Positions 21,601 through 32,639 of a DNA stretch of 64,000 nt are shown one piece after another. The notes beneath the pieces were generated by a model. That model had not been told where the DNA came from. It made no database searches and was given only the letters and a program-made list of their open reading frames with translations. This stretch comes from Dendrocalamus latiflorus (Eukaryota; Streptophyta; Magnoliopsida; Poales; Poaceae): contig CM029626.1 in the NCBI GenBank assembly GCA_017311315.1, positions 8,193,643 through 8,257,642 of the forward strand, read 5' to 3'. A program made the position numbers and the translations under genes. Position 1 is the first letter of the stretch. Every line of letters begins with the position of its first letter.

Positions 21601-23142
21601 GACTTTTCACTGATCGTGAATCGTTATTACTGAGGCTTCTTTTGAGTTTTGGGCTTTTGCTATTGTTAGTTGGCAGTCTCACCGCAAGATCAATCGACGA
21701 ATAGTACAGTAAGGAGCTATCCTCATCAATGCTGGTTACTGCAAATGGGAGCTTCTGAGTTGGGGGAGAGAAGTTACCACCAGTCACATTCAGGACAGCC
21801 AGGAAACCATCAATATTCTGCATTTAAGGAGAAAATGGAATAAATAGCAACAATAACATGTAGGTATCCTACTAAAAAACTCAGTTAGGAGGAGTGTTAA
21901 AAAACAAACACTGCAGACCTGATTGTCTTTTCCACACGAATAGCGACCAGATAGAAGGGACTCCTCAAAGGAGCCTACTAGTGACCTTCTTACAGGAAGG
22001 AGGCTCAAACTCCGAACACATCCAATGCGTGGAGATACAGGGGCAGATTCTAGGCCCCAGTTTTGAAATCTTCTATCTGAACTCCTCTTAGGGGTCAAAA
22101 TATCAAAGTCATCATGTAAGATATTGTTTTTTGTACCTTTTTCTAACGCATCGCTTATCCTTATCCTTATTCTGCCGTCATCTTCTGAACACTCTTCACC
22201 AATTGATCTTTCTCTTTCCTTCAAGCCCAGGAAATCATATTCTGTTTCTCTCATTAAATCCCTGCGAGCTTCTGCAATCTGTGTTCTGTGCATCCATTTT
22301 GGACCGAGAGGAGACAGGGTGAGTGGAGGAGAATGCGCTAATGTTGCAAGTGGTATCCTTTCAGCTTCAAAGTGATCTGAAAAAGAATATGGCTCCCTGC
22401 CCTCAAGCAAAGGACCATCAGTGAATATATTACTGCTAAACTTATTGACACCCTGCTCTGTATTCCAGTTGGAGTATCTCAAGGCTGGCCAAGTAGGTGG
22501 CTCAAAGGAATCAAGAGTTGCAGTGTTGGCTTTTTTACAATCTTGAAAGCCAGAAGTACAAAGTTGCCTAACACAATCAGAATGCTGAATTCTGGCATCA
22601 TCAGAACCAATATTCAGCACATCACCACGGAACGGTCCAGGGAGCACATTATTCAAAGGCGACAACACCCTTTTCCTTGCCTGAGGCCCATGTTGTTCAA
22701 TTGATGAATGACAATTATCAATGACTAAAGACAAATGCTTTTTGTCAGCTACCATCATATCGGAACCTCCGGTGGAACTAGCAAAACCTGATTCAAACCC
22801 AACAACCCTCATTGCGGGCATCTGAACAGTAGGTCCGAATTTAGAGCATGATCTAGAACTTGGATCCCTCAAATCAGGTTTTAGGCCTTGGAAGCCTGCA
22901 GGTCCATCAACAGCATGGCTGGCTCTGAAATGTCCATCAAATCCATTCAAGGAATCTAACACAGCTTTCTTCTTGAAATCACCGATGGATGGGCATGGAA
23001 ATGCCCTGCTACTTGAGCTTTCTGCAGGAAGCTTACCCAAATCACAGGTGCTACAACCACCAAAACAAGGAGAACAAGGTACAGATGTACTCAATGTAGG
23101 ACGCACTTCCTCCTTGACCGCAGGAGCTTGAGGCAAACCCAT
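18630..23142 (-). CDS. Atos/FAM214-like protein
   Basis: Six exons on the minus strand: 23142-21919, 21817-21566, 20580-20500, 19673-19532, 19453-19026, 18686-18630; 727 aa. All introns are GT-AG and the frame stays open. The first exon encodes a long Ser/Pro-rich, probably disordered region (MGLPQAPAVKEE..). Exons 2-3 encode the conserved Atos-like core: IDGFLAVLNVTGG, LLYYSSIDLAVRLP, LRIPVKGRIQL, VVSNPEKTPLHTFFCKYDLS and DMPAGTKTFVRQK. The last exons hold LRYALHLRFLSPF and end VEHDFPADPKYFDIS. These match the DUF4210 and 'chromosome segregation during meiosis' blocks of Atos/FAM214 proteins. The animal members are nuclear regulators; the plant role is not well defined. I chose the first ATG of the long frame (23142), after several upstream stops. 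The exon 4/5 junction (SKC|CDQGQ) is the least certain. Confidence 0.9.
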
Positions 23143-24230
23143 CTCAGTACGGTTTCTTCAGCAAAAGGAAAAAAACTAACTTGCTCTTGCTCCCAAAATG
23201 CGCTTGCTCAGATCTTATGACGACCCCCTTCAGTTTATTACTTTCAGCCTCCAAAACTCTAGCAATTGCTCTAATATTAATCAACTGACTCTATGAACAC
23301 GAGAAGGTTAAAACTGCATTGAGATTTCTGATTCAAACCCACCATCAGTAAGGATGTCATAGTCCCACCGCCAATCATGCTCATATAGTTACTGCAACTG
23401 TTGGAGATGAAGCACAACTTGGAGCCTGAACAAGCAACAAGAAACCTAGGATGAACCATACCAAGAGATCAGATCACAGTCCTGCAGATACAAATCAAAG
23501 GCTGTCAGTACAGTGTTAAATAAGATTTACGATCATTTTTCTTTAGCACAGAGGGGATGCCAGTATTAACTCAAAAGGCTTCTACTTCACAAATGAGGAA
23601 CAAAATGAACTATCAAATTATGTTATATATGGTGCAATGCAGCAAAATTAGCAAGATAAGCCCATCCATTGCGTATTAACAGTGAGTTGGGGACACTAAA
23701 GATTGATAAAAGAACCATCAATGCATTAAGCACAAAGATAGACTAAGTTCTTGGTAACTGCTATCAAGATTACAGAATCCACTAAATCTTAAAATTATAA
23801 CTGCTCAGGAAGAAATCCTGGCAGTTCAATCTTTCCAGCAATTGAGGGGACGAAAGGCATCCAAAGGTCCCAAATCGATAAACTAAGAGCAATCTGAGAG
23901 CGATCGCCCCATCAATGATCAGAACACAAGAAGAAACGGAATCACATAACCGACTCCAAGATCTCCATCATCTGAAAAAAAATCCATACAAGAAAAGGAA
24001 GCCGCAAAAATCCAGAACAATAATCATGAGCCCACGAACTAAATCAAGAAATGGACCGGAAATCAGCCACAGACCAGCGATCGGGATTTTCAAGAACCGC
24101 CTAATCGGATTGGGTTTTCTGCAATCGGGTTATCTCGATCAGATCATTGGAAATTTACGCAAAATAATCTTTCTAGAAATTTACCGAGAAACAGATTGAG
24201 CCATTTATTTGCCAATTTCTCCCCTCCTCT
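23143..24230 (-). promoter_or_regulatory. 5' leader and promoter region of the Atos-like gene
   Basis: No coding frame. A pyrimidine-rich acceptor-like TTTGTATCTGCAG is seen on the minus strand near 23483, which suggests a spliced 5' UTR with a first exon upstream (perhaps near 24000-24200). Inference only. Confidence 0.35.
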
Positions 24231-24459
24231 CCGCTCCCGATTTCACTTGTGGTTCTTCTCCCAACCTCCGTTTTGTGATGTGCTTGCCTGTGCCTTTTCT
24301 TCTCTCTCCTCTCTTCCATTGCTAAATAGATTTCTACGGTCCAAGGATTCTCTTTCTTCGGTCTATTTTTCCAGCAATATTCTTCTTCTTTTCTTCCAAA
24401 ACCAATAATTTCAGCAATCCTATTCGTACAAAATACCACATGAACATAAAAGCACAAAC

Positions 24460-24860
24460 AATAATATAGACATGGTAGTCTGTAATATATCTTTATATCA
24501 TCTATAGATAGAACTAAAGACAATACATACAACGTGTTGCTATAATAGCCTCATACAATTAAGGTGTTATATATATAGTTATCTATACAATGATATAAAT
24601 AATAAAAAATCATCTATAACACCGTCTGTTAAATACTAGACAATATCTTTCTCTTATTTTTCTTTCTTCTCCACATCACCAAAAATTCTATGTGACATAC
24701 ATTTACAGACAGCTGACATGTACCATTGTACATGCCCTAAACAGATCAGATTAAATTTGATGGTTGTTTAATCGAGACATAAACTTATGAGTTTAAAAGG
24801 GAGCCTCATGTGTTGTAAGGACACATACAATGGTACATGTTAGCTGTCTGTAAAACTATG
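24460..24860. repeat. AT-rich MITE remnants with an inverted repeat
   Basis: ACAGACAGCTGACATGTACC (24704-24723) is matched in reverse by GGTACATGTTAGCTGTCTGT (about 24834-24853), making a fold-back of about 150 bp. The sequence before it (CTATACAATGATATAAATAA..) resembles 25550-25750 in reverse. Confidence 0.55.
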
Positions 24861-25170
24861 GCCCTGCTCCAAACGGTTTCATCTTCTGTTTTTTTTTTTT
24901 TTTGCTTTTGGCATATTTAAGTCAGAAGCCACTTGGAACACATTGGTTTCTAATTTTGACTTATTTTAGCTTTTGGCCTTTTCAACTTTTTTTACCTTTT
25001 CTTTTTTTCTCCTTATTCTTTTGCATTGTCCATGACTATATAACGTTTTTATTCCTTTTTCTTATTTTTAAATTTTCTTTTAATTGAATGACTCAGAAAA
25101 ACCTAATGGTCGTTACAATACAATTTTAGTCAAAAACCAATAGCCAAAGCCATAAGCCAGAAATTTAAAC
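24860..25170. mobile_element. MITE related to the 13.6 and 27.2 kb family, reversed
   Basis: On the minus strand it has the same order as 13643-13924: GGCTTATGGC, AATTGTATTGTAACG, AATTTAAAAATAxxAAAA, CATGGACAATGCAAAxGAATA and AAAGGCCAAAAGCT. More diverged; ends approximate. Confidence 0.5.
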
Positions 25171-25308
25171 TCTCTTGTAGCAGGCGTGATGAAGATGAGA
25201 GAGGAGGAGAGAGAATAATGCCATGTTCTTTTTGTCTTTTCAGTGACTTTTGGCTTCTATCTACAATCACTATTTATTAAACTAATAAGTCATCCAAAAA
25301 TTATAGGG

Positions 25309-25512
25309 CATGTTCTTTTTGACTAAGGTTTATGGTTTTGGCTGTGGCTTATAGTTTTTGGGCCGTTCGTGCGAGAGATTACAGAGTAACTGAAACTCAC
25401 ATACGGTTTTTGCAGCATGTATTGCAATTAACTATTACACCCCATCTTGAAAAGACACTTCGCTAAAAACTAGTTACCGTAGAAAAGCCAAAAGCTGAAA
25501 AAGAACAGGGCC
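25309..25512. mobile_element. MITE (same family as 8781-9012)
   Basis: Inverted ends GGCATGTTCTTTTTGAC and CTGAAAAAGAACAGGGCC. ATAG lies directly outside both ends (a possible short duplication). Internal text GCGAGAGATTACAGAGTAAC shared with the copies at 8781 and 28505. Confidence 0.65.
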
Positions 25513-25544
25513 ATAGACCGCAGCCCAAAAAACAAATCCAATGT

Positions 25545-26520
25545 TACCTAGTATTTAATAAATACTAGACGATACTTATAGTTGGTTTTCTACTATATAT
25601 ACTATTGTATAGACAATTTATATAGGCAACTCATTAATTATATGATATTACAGATAACTATATAGATAATTTATTATATATATTATTTTTAGTTCAGTGT
25701 ATAGATGATATAAAAGTGTATTATATAAGACCGCCGTTTATAGCAATATACAATGTCCTAAGTAAAAGTTTAGATAAAAACGTCAAACCTCTCCGTAGTG
25801 TTATTGTCACATCGAAGACGTTGTCTTTACCCTTGCGAATAATAACTGCCACTACCTCAACCAGAGCTGAACTAGAGCCACGACCGCGGCAATTGCGCCG
25901 GCTAAACAACGACCAACCAAGGATCAACTCCTTGGGTACCTCTGCGTTTGCCACAGGAGGTGTCATGGTGCTACCAGCAACAACGCTAGCATCGTAGGAA
26001 GACGGGCAATAAGACAACAGTGTAGGACATGTTCTTCTAAGTTACGATTTATAATTTGTAATTTATAGTTTATTAGCTTAATAAATAGTAATTATTAGAA
26101 AAAAAATTAAAAGTACAAAGTAAAAAAAAAAAGACCAAAGCCATAAGAGGTTGCAAATAGAACTTCAGTTTTTGGACTTGATAGGTAGGCTAACATAGGA
26201 GCAACTGAGTTTGGCCCGCCTCCCACCTCATTTTTCAACGAAAAAAAAACGACCCTAGTATATGAATCAAAACGGTGTTTGGCGTCGATCAATTCACTCC
26301 GGCAATGGTGGCGCCATCTAGTGTGCTACGATCGTGTGCTAATGAACAATGGCCTAACCACGACAGCGCTCCCACATATGCACATACGATCGTGTGTCCA
26401 CTAGCCATGTCTAGAATTGCAGGAGACGGCTATAAATTTGTAGCCTCACGTAGCACAGATATACCCTTTCCCATTAGATTGTACTTGTAGGTGCGTAGAG
26501 AATTGCATGAAGTAAAGATG
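25545..26520. other. no gene recognised; MITE pieces
   Basis: 25550-25750 is AT-rich MITE-like sequence. 25716-26017 has an open frame of about 95 codons on both strands with no known domain. 26029-26160 resembles 29855-29960 (TTAATAAATAGTAATTAT). 26275-26490 is unique-looking sequence without a gene. Confidence 0.35.
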
Positions 26521-26522
26521 TA

Positions 26523-27107
26523 GGTCTTGTTTGGCACAGCTTCATCAACAGTTTTATGAGTTGTTGTGAGCTGTTTTTTGCCAAACACCTTTTTTGCAAA
26601 CAGCTTCATGGATGAAGCTCCTTAAATCATGCTCTCACAAGGGAATGGGGTGGGGTGAAGCTGAAAATAGTAGCTTTTCACAGCTCTCTCCCTCAGGCTC
26701 ACAATTCTAGGAACCCACTGCCCTTGTAGTTGACAGAAATTACAGCACTTTGCCACTGGGTCCCCACGCCTATTTCCTCTCCTCCCGTTCGCACTTCTCT
26801 ACCGTTCGCACTTCTCTAATGATTTTAATTTTTTTATTTTAATTTTTTAATTCATACTCATTCAAATATATTATTTTTTAATTCATATGACCATATACAA
26901 ACATACAACTCCAAATGTTAGAACAAGTCAGGTAGACAGGGGCATCTTGGACAATTGCCCTCTTTCAGCCATGCATGAAGCTGTTGGTGAAGCTGTTTTG
27001 CCAAACAGTTTTCCAAAACAGTTTTAGCTTCACCGGTGAAGCTGCTCGTGAAGCTGAAACCAAAAAAACAGCTTCACTAGTGAGGCTGAGCTGTGCCAAA
27101 CGGGGCC
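26523..27107. mobile_element. MITE, 585 bp, PIF/Harbinger-like ends
   Basis: Terminal inverted repeats GGTCTTGTTTGGCACAGCT and AGCTGTGCCAAACGGGGCC. GTA lies outside both ends (26520-26522 and 27108-27110), a 3-bp duplication like that of PIF/Harbinger, though TTA/TAA is usual. Many GAAGCTG repeats sit just inside both ends. A smaller element with the same GGCCCCGTTTGGCACAGCT end is at 35744-35973. Confidence 0.75.
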
Positions 27108-27226
27108 GTAGTCATAGTCCAACTTCGTCGTTAAACCATCGCAGTCAGAATTGCCGAATTAAACAAGTTTGTAGGAACAGGCTCAGTTTTTTGACTTATG
27201 CTTAGACTTTGGTTTCTATTTATGTA

Positions 27227-27502
27227 GACCCCGCTCGATTAGGCTAAAAAGCTGTGGCTTATGGTTGAAATTGTATTGTAGCGGCTGAAATTTCACTATA
27301 GCTGAAGGTGGCTTATTTAGCGTAATTAAATTTAAAAAAAATTAAAATAGAAAAAATGTGCTAGCTCATCACGGATAACGCAAACGAATACAGAAAAAAA
27401 GAACTGGCTAAAAAGCTCAAAAAAGCCAAAAGTTCAGAAAAAGATGAAATTTATGAATAATGAAAAAATAAGCCAGAAGCTAAAGCTGAAACGAGCTGGG
27501 CC
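27227..27502. mobile_element. MITE, 276 bp (second copy of 13643-13924)
   Basis: Ends GACCCCGCTCGATT and AACGAGCTGGGCC. Interior matches 13643-13924 over its length with scattered changes. No clear duplication. Confidence 0.72.
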
Positions 27503-27514
27503 TTGTCATTAAAC

Positions 27515-27680
27515 GATACGTTTTTTAAGATTAGATCTACAGATAAATTATAGTATAAACTATATCGAGTTCAGCTGTACTGGTCAAAATGCATGCAACT
27601 ATTTTTCTCTATGTACTGCCTCTCACGAACAAGTCAAAATTTAAAAAACACAGCCATAAGCTATAAGTCTCAGACAAAAA
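27515..27680. mobile_element. MITE-like sequence (family of 12575-12735)
   Basis: Shares 'TATATCGAGTTCAGCTGTAC', 'CTATTTTTCTCTATGTACTG' and 'AAACACAGCCATAAGCTATAA' with sister copies at 12575, 27990 and 29550. Confidence 0.45.
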
Positions 27681-27989
27681 AAAAAACCACTCAAAGTCTA
27701 GTTTGTTAGGCCAACGAGCTATACCGAATAGTAGTTGTTTGGTTCGTGGTACCAAAGTAAATGGGATGATTCCATCCAGGACTGTGTGGTTCACTCAATT
27801 TGGTCAACGACGCGATACAGCATCTGAACAGAATATTCTCCACTAAACCAACTAGGTGAAACCATCTCGTCCGAAAAGAAATGCTTTTATCCATTGTACT
27901 AAACAAGAACCAAACAAAGAGAAGATATGGGTTTTTTCAGTTTAAAGTTGACTTACGCTTGTACTATCTACACTAACTAGCTTTTAAAC

Positions 27990-28155
27990 GGTATATTTTT
28001 CAAGGCGGAGTCAATAAGAAGATTATAGTAAAAAATGTATTGAGTTCAGCTGTACCGGTCAAAATCATATACGACTATTTATATATATATATATTACCTC
28101 TCATAAATAATCAGAAATTAAAATTTTAAACCATAAACTATAAATTATCAGTAAA
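27990..28155. mobile_element. MITE-like sequence (family of 12575-12735)
   Basis: Shares 'ATTGAGTTCAGCTGTACCGG' and 'AATTAAAATTTTAAACCATAA' with the other copies. Confidence 0.45.
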
Positions 28156-28504
28156 AAAATCCATCCATGTAGATGAAAATGTTTTCATCCACGGAATCAC
28201 ACGGCCCCTAGAAACACGAAAGGTAGCAGCGGTTGCACCATTCAGCGCTCCTCTTTCTCAGCAAGGAAACCGTACAAAAAAGCGCAAAGAAATGTGCGTA
28301 TAGCCACCGACCAAGCACGTGAAAGTGAAGGGAAGGCTGCGTCCGCCTCGCGTGCCTTGAGAGTCGCGCCTCCCTCGCTCTCTCGTACGCCGTCCGTCGT
28401 ATCGTAGGCTCGTAGCGCGGTTCGCTTCAAACCATTCCCGATGAGACACACACAGGGGCACGAACCTGATTCCGTCCAAATCGTCGAGAAGGCCATTGAG
28501 TAAG
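28156..28504. other. unique-looking GC-rich stretch, no gene recognised
   Basis: Open frames of about 75-85 codons on the minus strand share no known motif. Could be an old leader or captured piece. Confidence 0.35.
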
Positions 28505-28738
28505 GGACCGTTTGTATGACTGTGATTTATGAATTTTGATTAAAAATTTTAAATTTTAGTTGTGTGTGACAAAGATTACAGAGAGATACTCATTTGTGAT
28601 TTTGGTTGATACATATGTTAAGCTTTTAACGTGTACTATAATTAATTTGTAGATCTTATCTTAAAAAATACTCTACTTAAAAATTAGATACTATAGCAAA
28701 AATCAAAAACCGTTTTTAGAAACCATAAAGTACAGAAC
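28505..28738. mobile_element. MITE (same family as 8781-9012)
   Basis: Contains 'ACAAAGATTACAGAGAGATAC', 'GTACTATAATTAATTTGTAG' and 'CTTAAAAAATACTCTACTT'. A partial copy of its right half plus the flank 'GCCCCCTCCGAAGAATTG' repeats at 28916-29000. Confidence 0.6.
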
Positions 28739-28854
28739 CTTAAACAACCGGCGATAGCCCCCTCCGAAGAATTGGAAATTTTTGTACGGATAACTTTTTT
28801 TTTATTCGGAAATACAGAAATATACCCGCGGTTTCGTTTTTTACAAAAAATAGC

Positions 28855-28885
28855 CTCGAGTCGCCCAATGGGGAAGCGACTCGAG
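28855..28885. repeat. perfect hairpin, 10-bp stem
   Basis: CTCGAGTCGC and GCGACTCGAG pair perfectly around an 11-base loop. Lies between the two copies of the duplicated MITE half. Confidence 0.8.
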
Positions 28886-29000
28886 AATTTCGCCCACCCG
28901 AAAAGCGACAAGAAGCTATCTTAAAAAATACTCTATTTAAAAATTAAATATTATAGCAAAAATCTATAAAGTAGGTGGCCATCGCCCCCTCCGAAGAATT

Positions 29001-29549
29001 GAGCCTGACTTATCGCATGGTTTTGCAAATCCAGGTTGGTGAATGGATTGATTTCAGTACGACATGGTATCTGCATCGTTCCTGGTCCAGTGTCCCTCCT
29101 ATTCATAATTGAGGCATGTGGTGGTGTACTGGTGTGCAGTCGCCTGGTCCCGCACCGCTCGCTTTAGTTTTATCTACGATTTTCTGGCTTTTAATTTATT
29201 ATTTTTATTTTATCTTTTTCTGATTTTTGAGTTTGTTTACCTTTTCTTTATTATATTTTTTCATTTTTTGTAATGGGCTAATTTATTTTTTCTGTTTTTA
29301 TTTTTTTAAAATCTAATTACATAAAATGAGCTATCATTAGCTATAGTAAAAAATAAACAAGTTACAATGAAAAAACTATACGTTATCGCCAAACTGAGCA
29401 CTACCTAAAGGGTGACAAGGTGGGTGTTGATATTTCGCTGCTGGTCCATGTACTCGTCGGTAAGTAGACTTGATAATTGCCGAATACTATGGGTGTTTTT
29501 TTTTTAAATTTATACTTTGTTTTCAACAGCAACTAATTTTTCAGTGAAG
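29001..29549. other. intergenic, nothing recognised
   Basis: AT-rich, no open frame of note, no clear element ends. Confidence 0.4.
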
Positions 29550-29705
29550 TATCTTTTTAAGATAGGGTTTATAAGTCGTTTATAGTAGACACCGTTCAAC
29601 TTTATCTATACCGACTAAAATTAAATGTGAATATATCTCTCTCCATACTCTTTATCGTGAACAAATAGAATTTAAAATTTTAAACTAAAAATCATAAATT
29701 ATGGT
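29550..29705. mobile_element. MITE-like sequence (family of 12575-12735)
   Basis: Shares 'GATAGGGTTTATAAGTCG', 'AACAAATAGAATTTAAAATT' and 'AAACTAAAAATCATAAATTA' with the sister copies. Confidence 0.45.
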
Positions 29706-29962
29706 ACAAAAGAATGCAATGTGTGTTCTCCAAAAGAGAGAACCTTTCGCACTTCTTAAGCCAAACGTTGGTACAATCCGCAGCACAGTACCTTGATGTG
29801 ATAAATCTTGAGTAGTACCGTATTCACGTTCAAGCACCTTGTAGCTATCTCATAGGCTGTCCTTATAGTTTTTGGTTATGCCCTATTAGCCCTATTAATT
29901 TAATAAATAGTAATTATCAAGAAAAATTTAAAACTAAAAATCACTGAAAAGAAAAAACATGT

Positions 29963-29964
<2 letters not shown>

Positions 29965-30017
<53 letters not shown>

Positions 30018-30388
30018 AAAAATACTTTTTACTCCCGGGTGTAATTACACCCACCTCTAATATACCACCTAAACAAACTTGAAATACTCCTTTATCACTT
30101 TAGTTATACTCATATACTAATTATAAGATATTCTAATGTGAACCACATGAAAAAATTACAAGGGAGTTCATAGTTTTTAGCGTATTTTGTAAATACCTTT
30201 GTATACGTACATAAAAAGGAGTATGTTGAAAAAAATGTACATAACACCTCTGAAAAATTGTTCATACCACCTATATAGTCTTAAATACTCGTATACTACA
30301 TGTACATACTCCTCGTTACGCGAGATACTCCCTACGTTGTGAGATACGACATAGGGTGTAATTACACCCGGGAGTAGAAAAGAGGCTT

Positions 30389-30431
<43 letters not shown>
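29965..30431. mobile_element. Micron-like element inside a (TA)n microsatellite
   Basis: The element core 30015-30391 (377 bp) has inverted ends of about 38 bp: AGGAAAAATAC..CTCCCGGGTGTAATTACACCC on the left, reversed on the right as GGGTGTAATTACACCCGGGA..GGCTTCCT. It is bordered by about 50 bp of (AT)n (29965-30014) and about 41 bp of (TA)n (30391-30431). Insertion of short elements into TA microsatellites is the hallmark of Micron elements in rice. No coding capacity. Confidence 0.8.
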
Positions 30432-30434
<3 letters not shown>

Positions 30435-30712
30435 AGCTAGCCTAATATTTGATATGTTGTGCCAGTTGGATCGCGGACAAAATCCGCGATTGAAATAGGC
30501 CACCGAAATTTGTTCGGCGGCGAGATGCGCCTACGAAACCGGCCCATCCACGGAGTTCCGCCCACTAGAGTTTTGGTCCGCGGAGAAACGAAGCGGCCCG
30601 CCCATCCAATTCGGATCGCTGATCGGAATCGGCCCATCGACTGAACTAGTCGTTTGCCTACGATACTTTCGAAAATCACGTTTTTCTGTCCCAACAGCTA
30701 GTTTTGAGGTGT
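30432..30712. other. intergenic, nothing recognised
   Basis: Mixed-composition sequence with short open frames only. Confidence 0.35.
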
Positions 30713-31455
30713 GGGGTATATATACCCCTTTGTGGTAGGTTGGAGAATAACTTTTGGCACTCCATTTTACTATCTTTAGCTAATGTGAGGTCCTCCTATT
30801 AATTGTGCATGTGTTACACCTTCTGAGTAAGGAGGAATACTCTAGATTGCATGTGTTGCATCTAGAGATGGATTGTGTATCAACTCAAGTTTGTGTATTC
30901 GTTGCGTGTGGTGAGAGTCAAGCGAGGGGCTTGACATATTACTCTTATAGTTTGTCGACTCCTAGACAACGTTCGTGCGCAGTGATTTTCTCAAAGAAAT
31001 TTGTGAGAAGACCCAACAAATTTGTGAAGGTTGGAGCTCAGCTACCCGGAGCGGGAAAGAGATACTACTAGTGGATTGAGATGTTTCAACTTAATTCGTG
31101 GAGTCAGACCAATTCGTTTAGACTAATCTTAACATGGACTAGGGAGACCGGCAAGTCTCCAAACACCACGGTAAAAAGCAACTATGCCAATTGTGGTTTG
31201 TTTTCTTGTGCTCAATTTACAATCATATAATTAAATTAATTGCTTATCATCCTAGGATTACAAATCTTGACATAGGTTTATCTTGTTGATGCACTTAGAT
31301 GAACTCGGTTGTTTTGAGTGTTATTTGTGCTAAATCTTTTTAAGTTAAGTTTCCACATTATTTGCTTAGTCTAGACAAATAAAAATTAATAATTAATTGG
31401 AGAATAATTTTTAGATCGTCTATTTACCCCTTCTAGTCAACCTCCTCGATCTAAC
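30713..31455 (+). repeat. probable LTR fragment
   Basis: Starts at a 16-bp palindrome GGGGTATATATACCCC and ends with 'TTTACCCCTTCTAGTCAACC..CGATCTAACA', typical of the right end of grass LTRs. No interior, no partner LTR and no duplication found, so borders are guesses. Confidence 0.4.
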
Positions 31456-31759
31456 AACAGTTAATTCCCTCACTATGTCAAAAGATGCAAGTTTTGAGGG
31501 GCGCATGTAGCCCACAATAGTAGCTACGGGTTAAGAAAGGAGAGAAAGAGCAAATATGTATTGCGGTTACATAAATGATGAATCTCAAAACAATCCAATA
31601 TTCAAACAAATCTAAATAAATTTCAATCAGATATGTACTGTAAATAGAACATAAAACAAAAACCATCGGTATTCAGCAAACTAGCCACGTAGGCGTGGCG
31701 CAACGCCACGCCAGCCACCGTGTGGACCGAAGTAAAAGAGACGAAAATTCGCAGGAAAA

Positions 31760-31990
31760 AGAAAGCGCAGGGGCTTTTTTCGAAAAAAACCGAGGGTCTT
31801 TTCGCAATAAAAGGAGAGCGGAGGGTCTTTTTCGCAAAAAACCGAGGGCCTTTTCGGAAGAAATAAGGGCCTGTTCGTAATTACAGGAAACCGCGGGCCG
31901 CTACCGAGAAAAAAAAATGCGCAGGGGTTTTTTCGCAAGAATCAGGGACCTTTCTGTGAGGAAAAAGGACTTTTTCGTAATTTTTGGAAA
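31760..31990 (+). repeat. degenerate tandem repeat, about 23-25 bp units
   Basis: About eight units of the form GAGGGTCTTTTTCGCAAAAA recur between 31760 and 31990 with drift. Reads as neither coding nor any known RNA. Confidence 0.6.
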
Positions 31991-32521
31991 ATTCAGGGGA
32001 ACCGGCTCCCCGGCCGTACGCGAATTGCGATGCCACGCGCCGGCCGAGGGAGCGCCGGGGGCGACGTGGATGCTCTCGGGCGACAGAGAGTCCCCCGGCT
32101 ATGTAGTTGTTATTATGATTTCCGCCGTGGCACGCGGTAGAGATCCGCGTACGAACGCCGCCACCGTTGCCTCCGCTTCCACGTGCGAGGTCGTCCGCGT
32201 CCACAAGACGGCGCGGCGGCAAGACGCCAAACGTGAGTAAAAAAAAATCATGTTTCAGTATACAAAAATCTCTTTTTCGAAGCATCACCGAAAGCTAAAC
32301 GAGAATATATGGCAAGCAAAGAGAAGCATTTATTCGGTCATTCAAGCAATCGTAGACCCAAGGATGGTAACATCGTCACTGGATAATTATACGTCGAAGT
32401 AGAAGCCACTTAACGTACGAAATCTTTCAGCACCAAACTAATTTTTTTAAAAACCAGGGTAAACCACCAAACTAAAATCCACCAATATCTTTGTTTCAGC
32501 ATTCATAGATATTTGCAAGTA
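31991..32521. other. intergenic, nothing recognised
   Basis: GC-rich at 32000-32230, then AT-rich. No domain found in the short open frames. Confidence 0.35.
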
Positions 32522-32639
32522 TCTATCTTTACTCCTTAAAAAGAAAGAGCTGATGGTTGATCTGTCCTTTTCCATCTCTTTTCACAAAAAAGATCTGTTG
32601 ATTGACGTGTGGCCCCCTCCCACACACGCCGCCCTTAAA

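Noticed and set aside
25716..26017. Open frames of 93-98 codons on both strands
   Set aside because: No domain, no splice context, surrounded by MITE pieces; kept only as an unexplained stretch.
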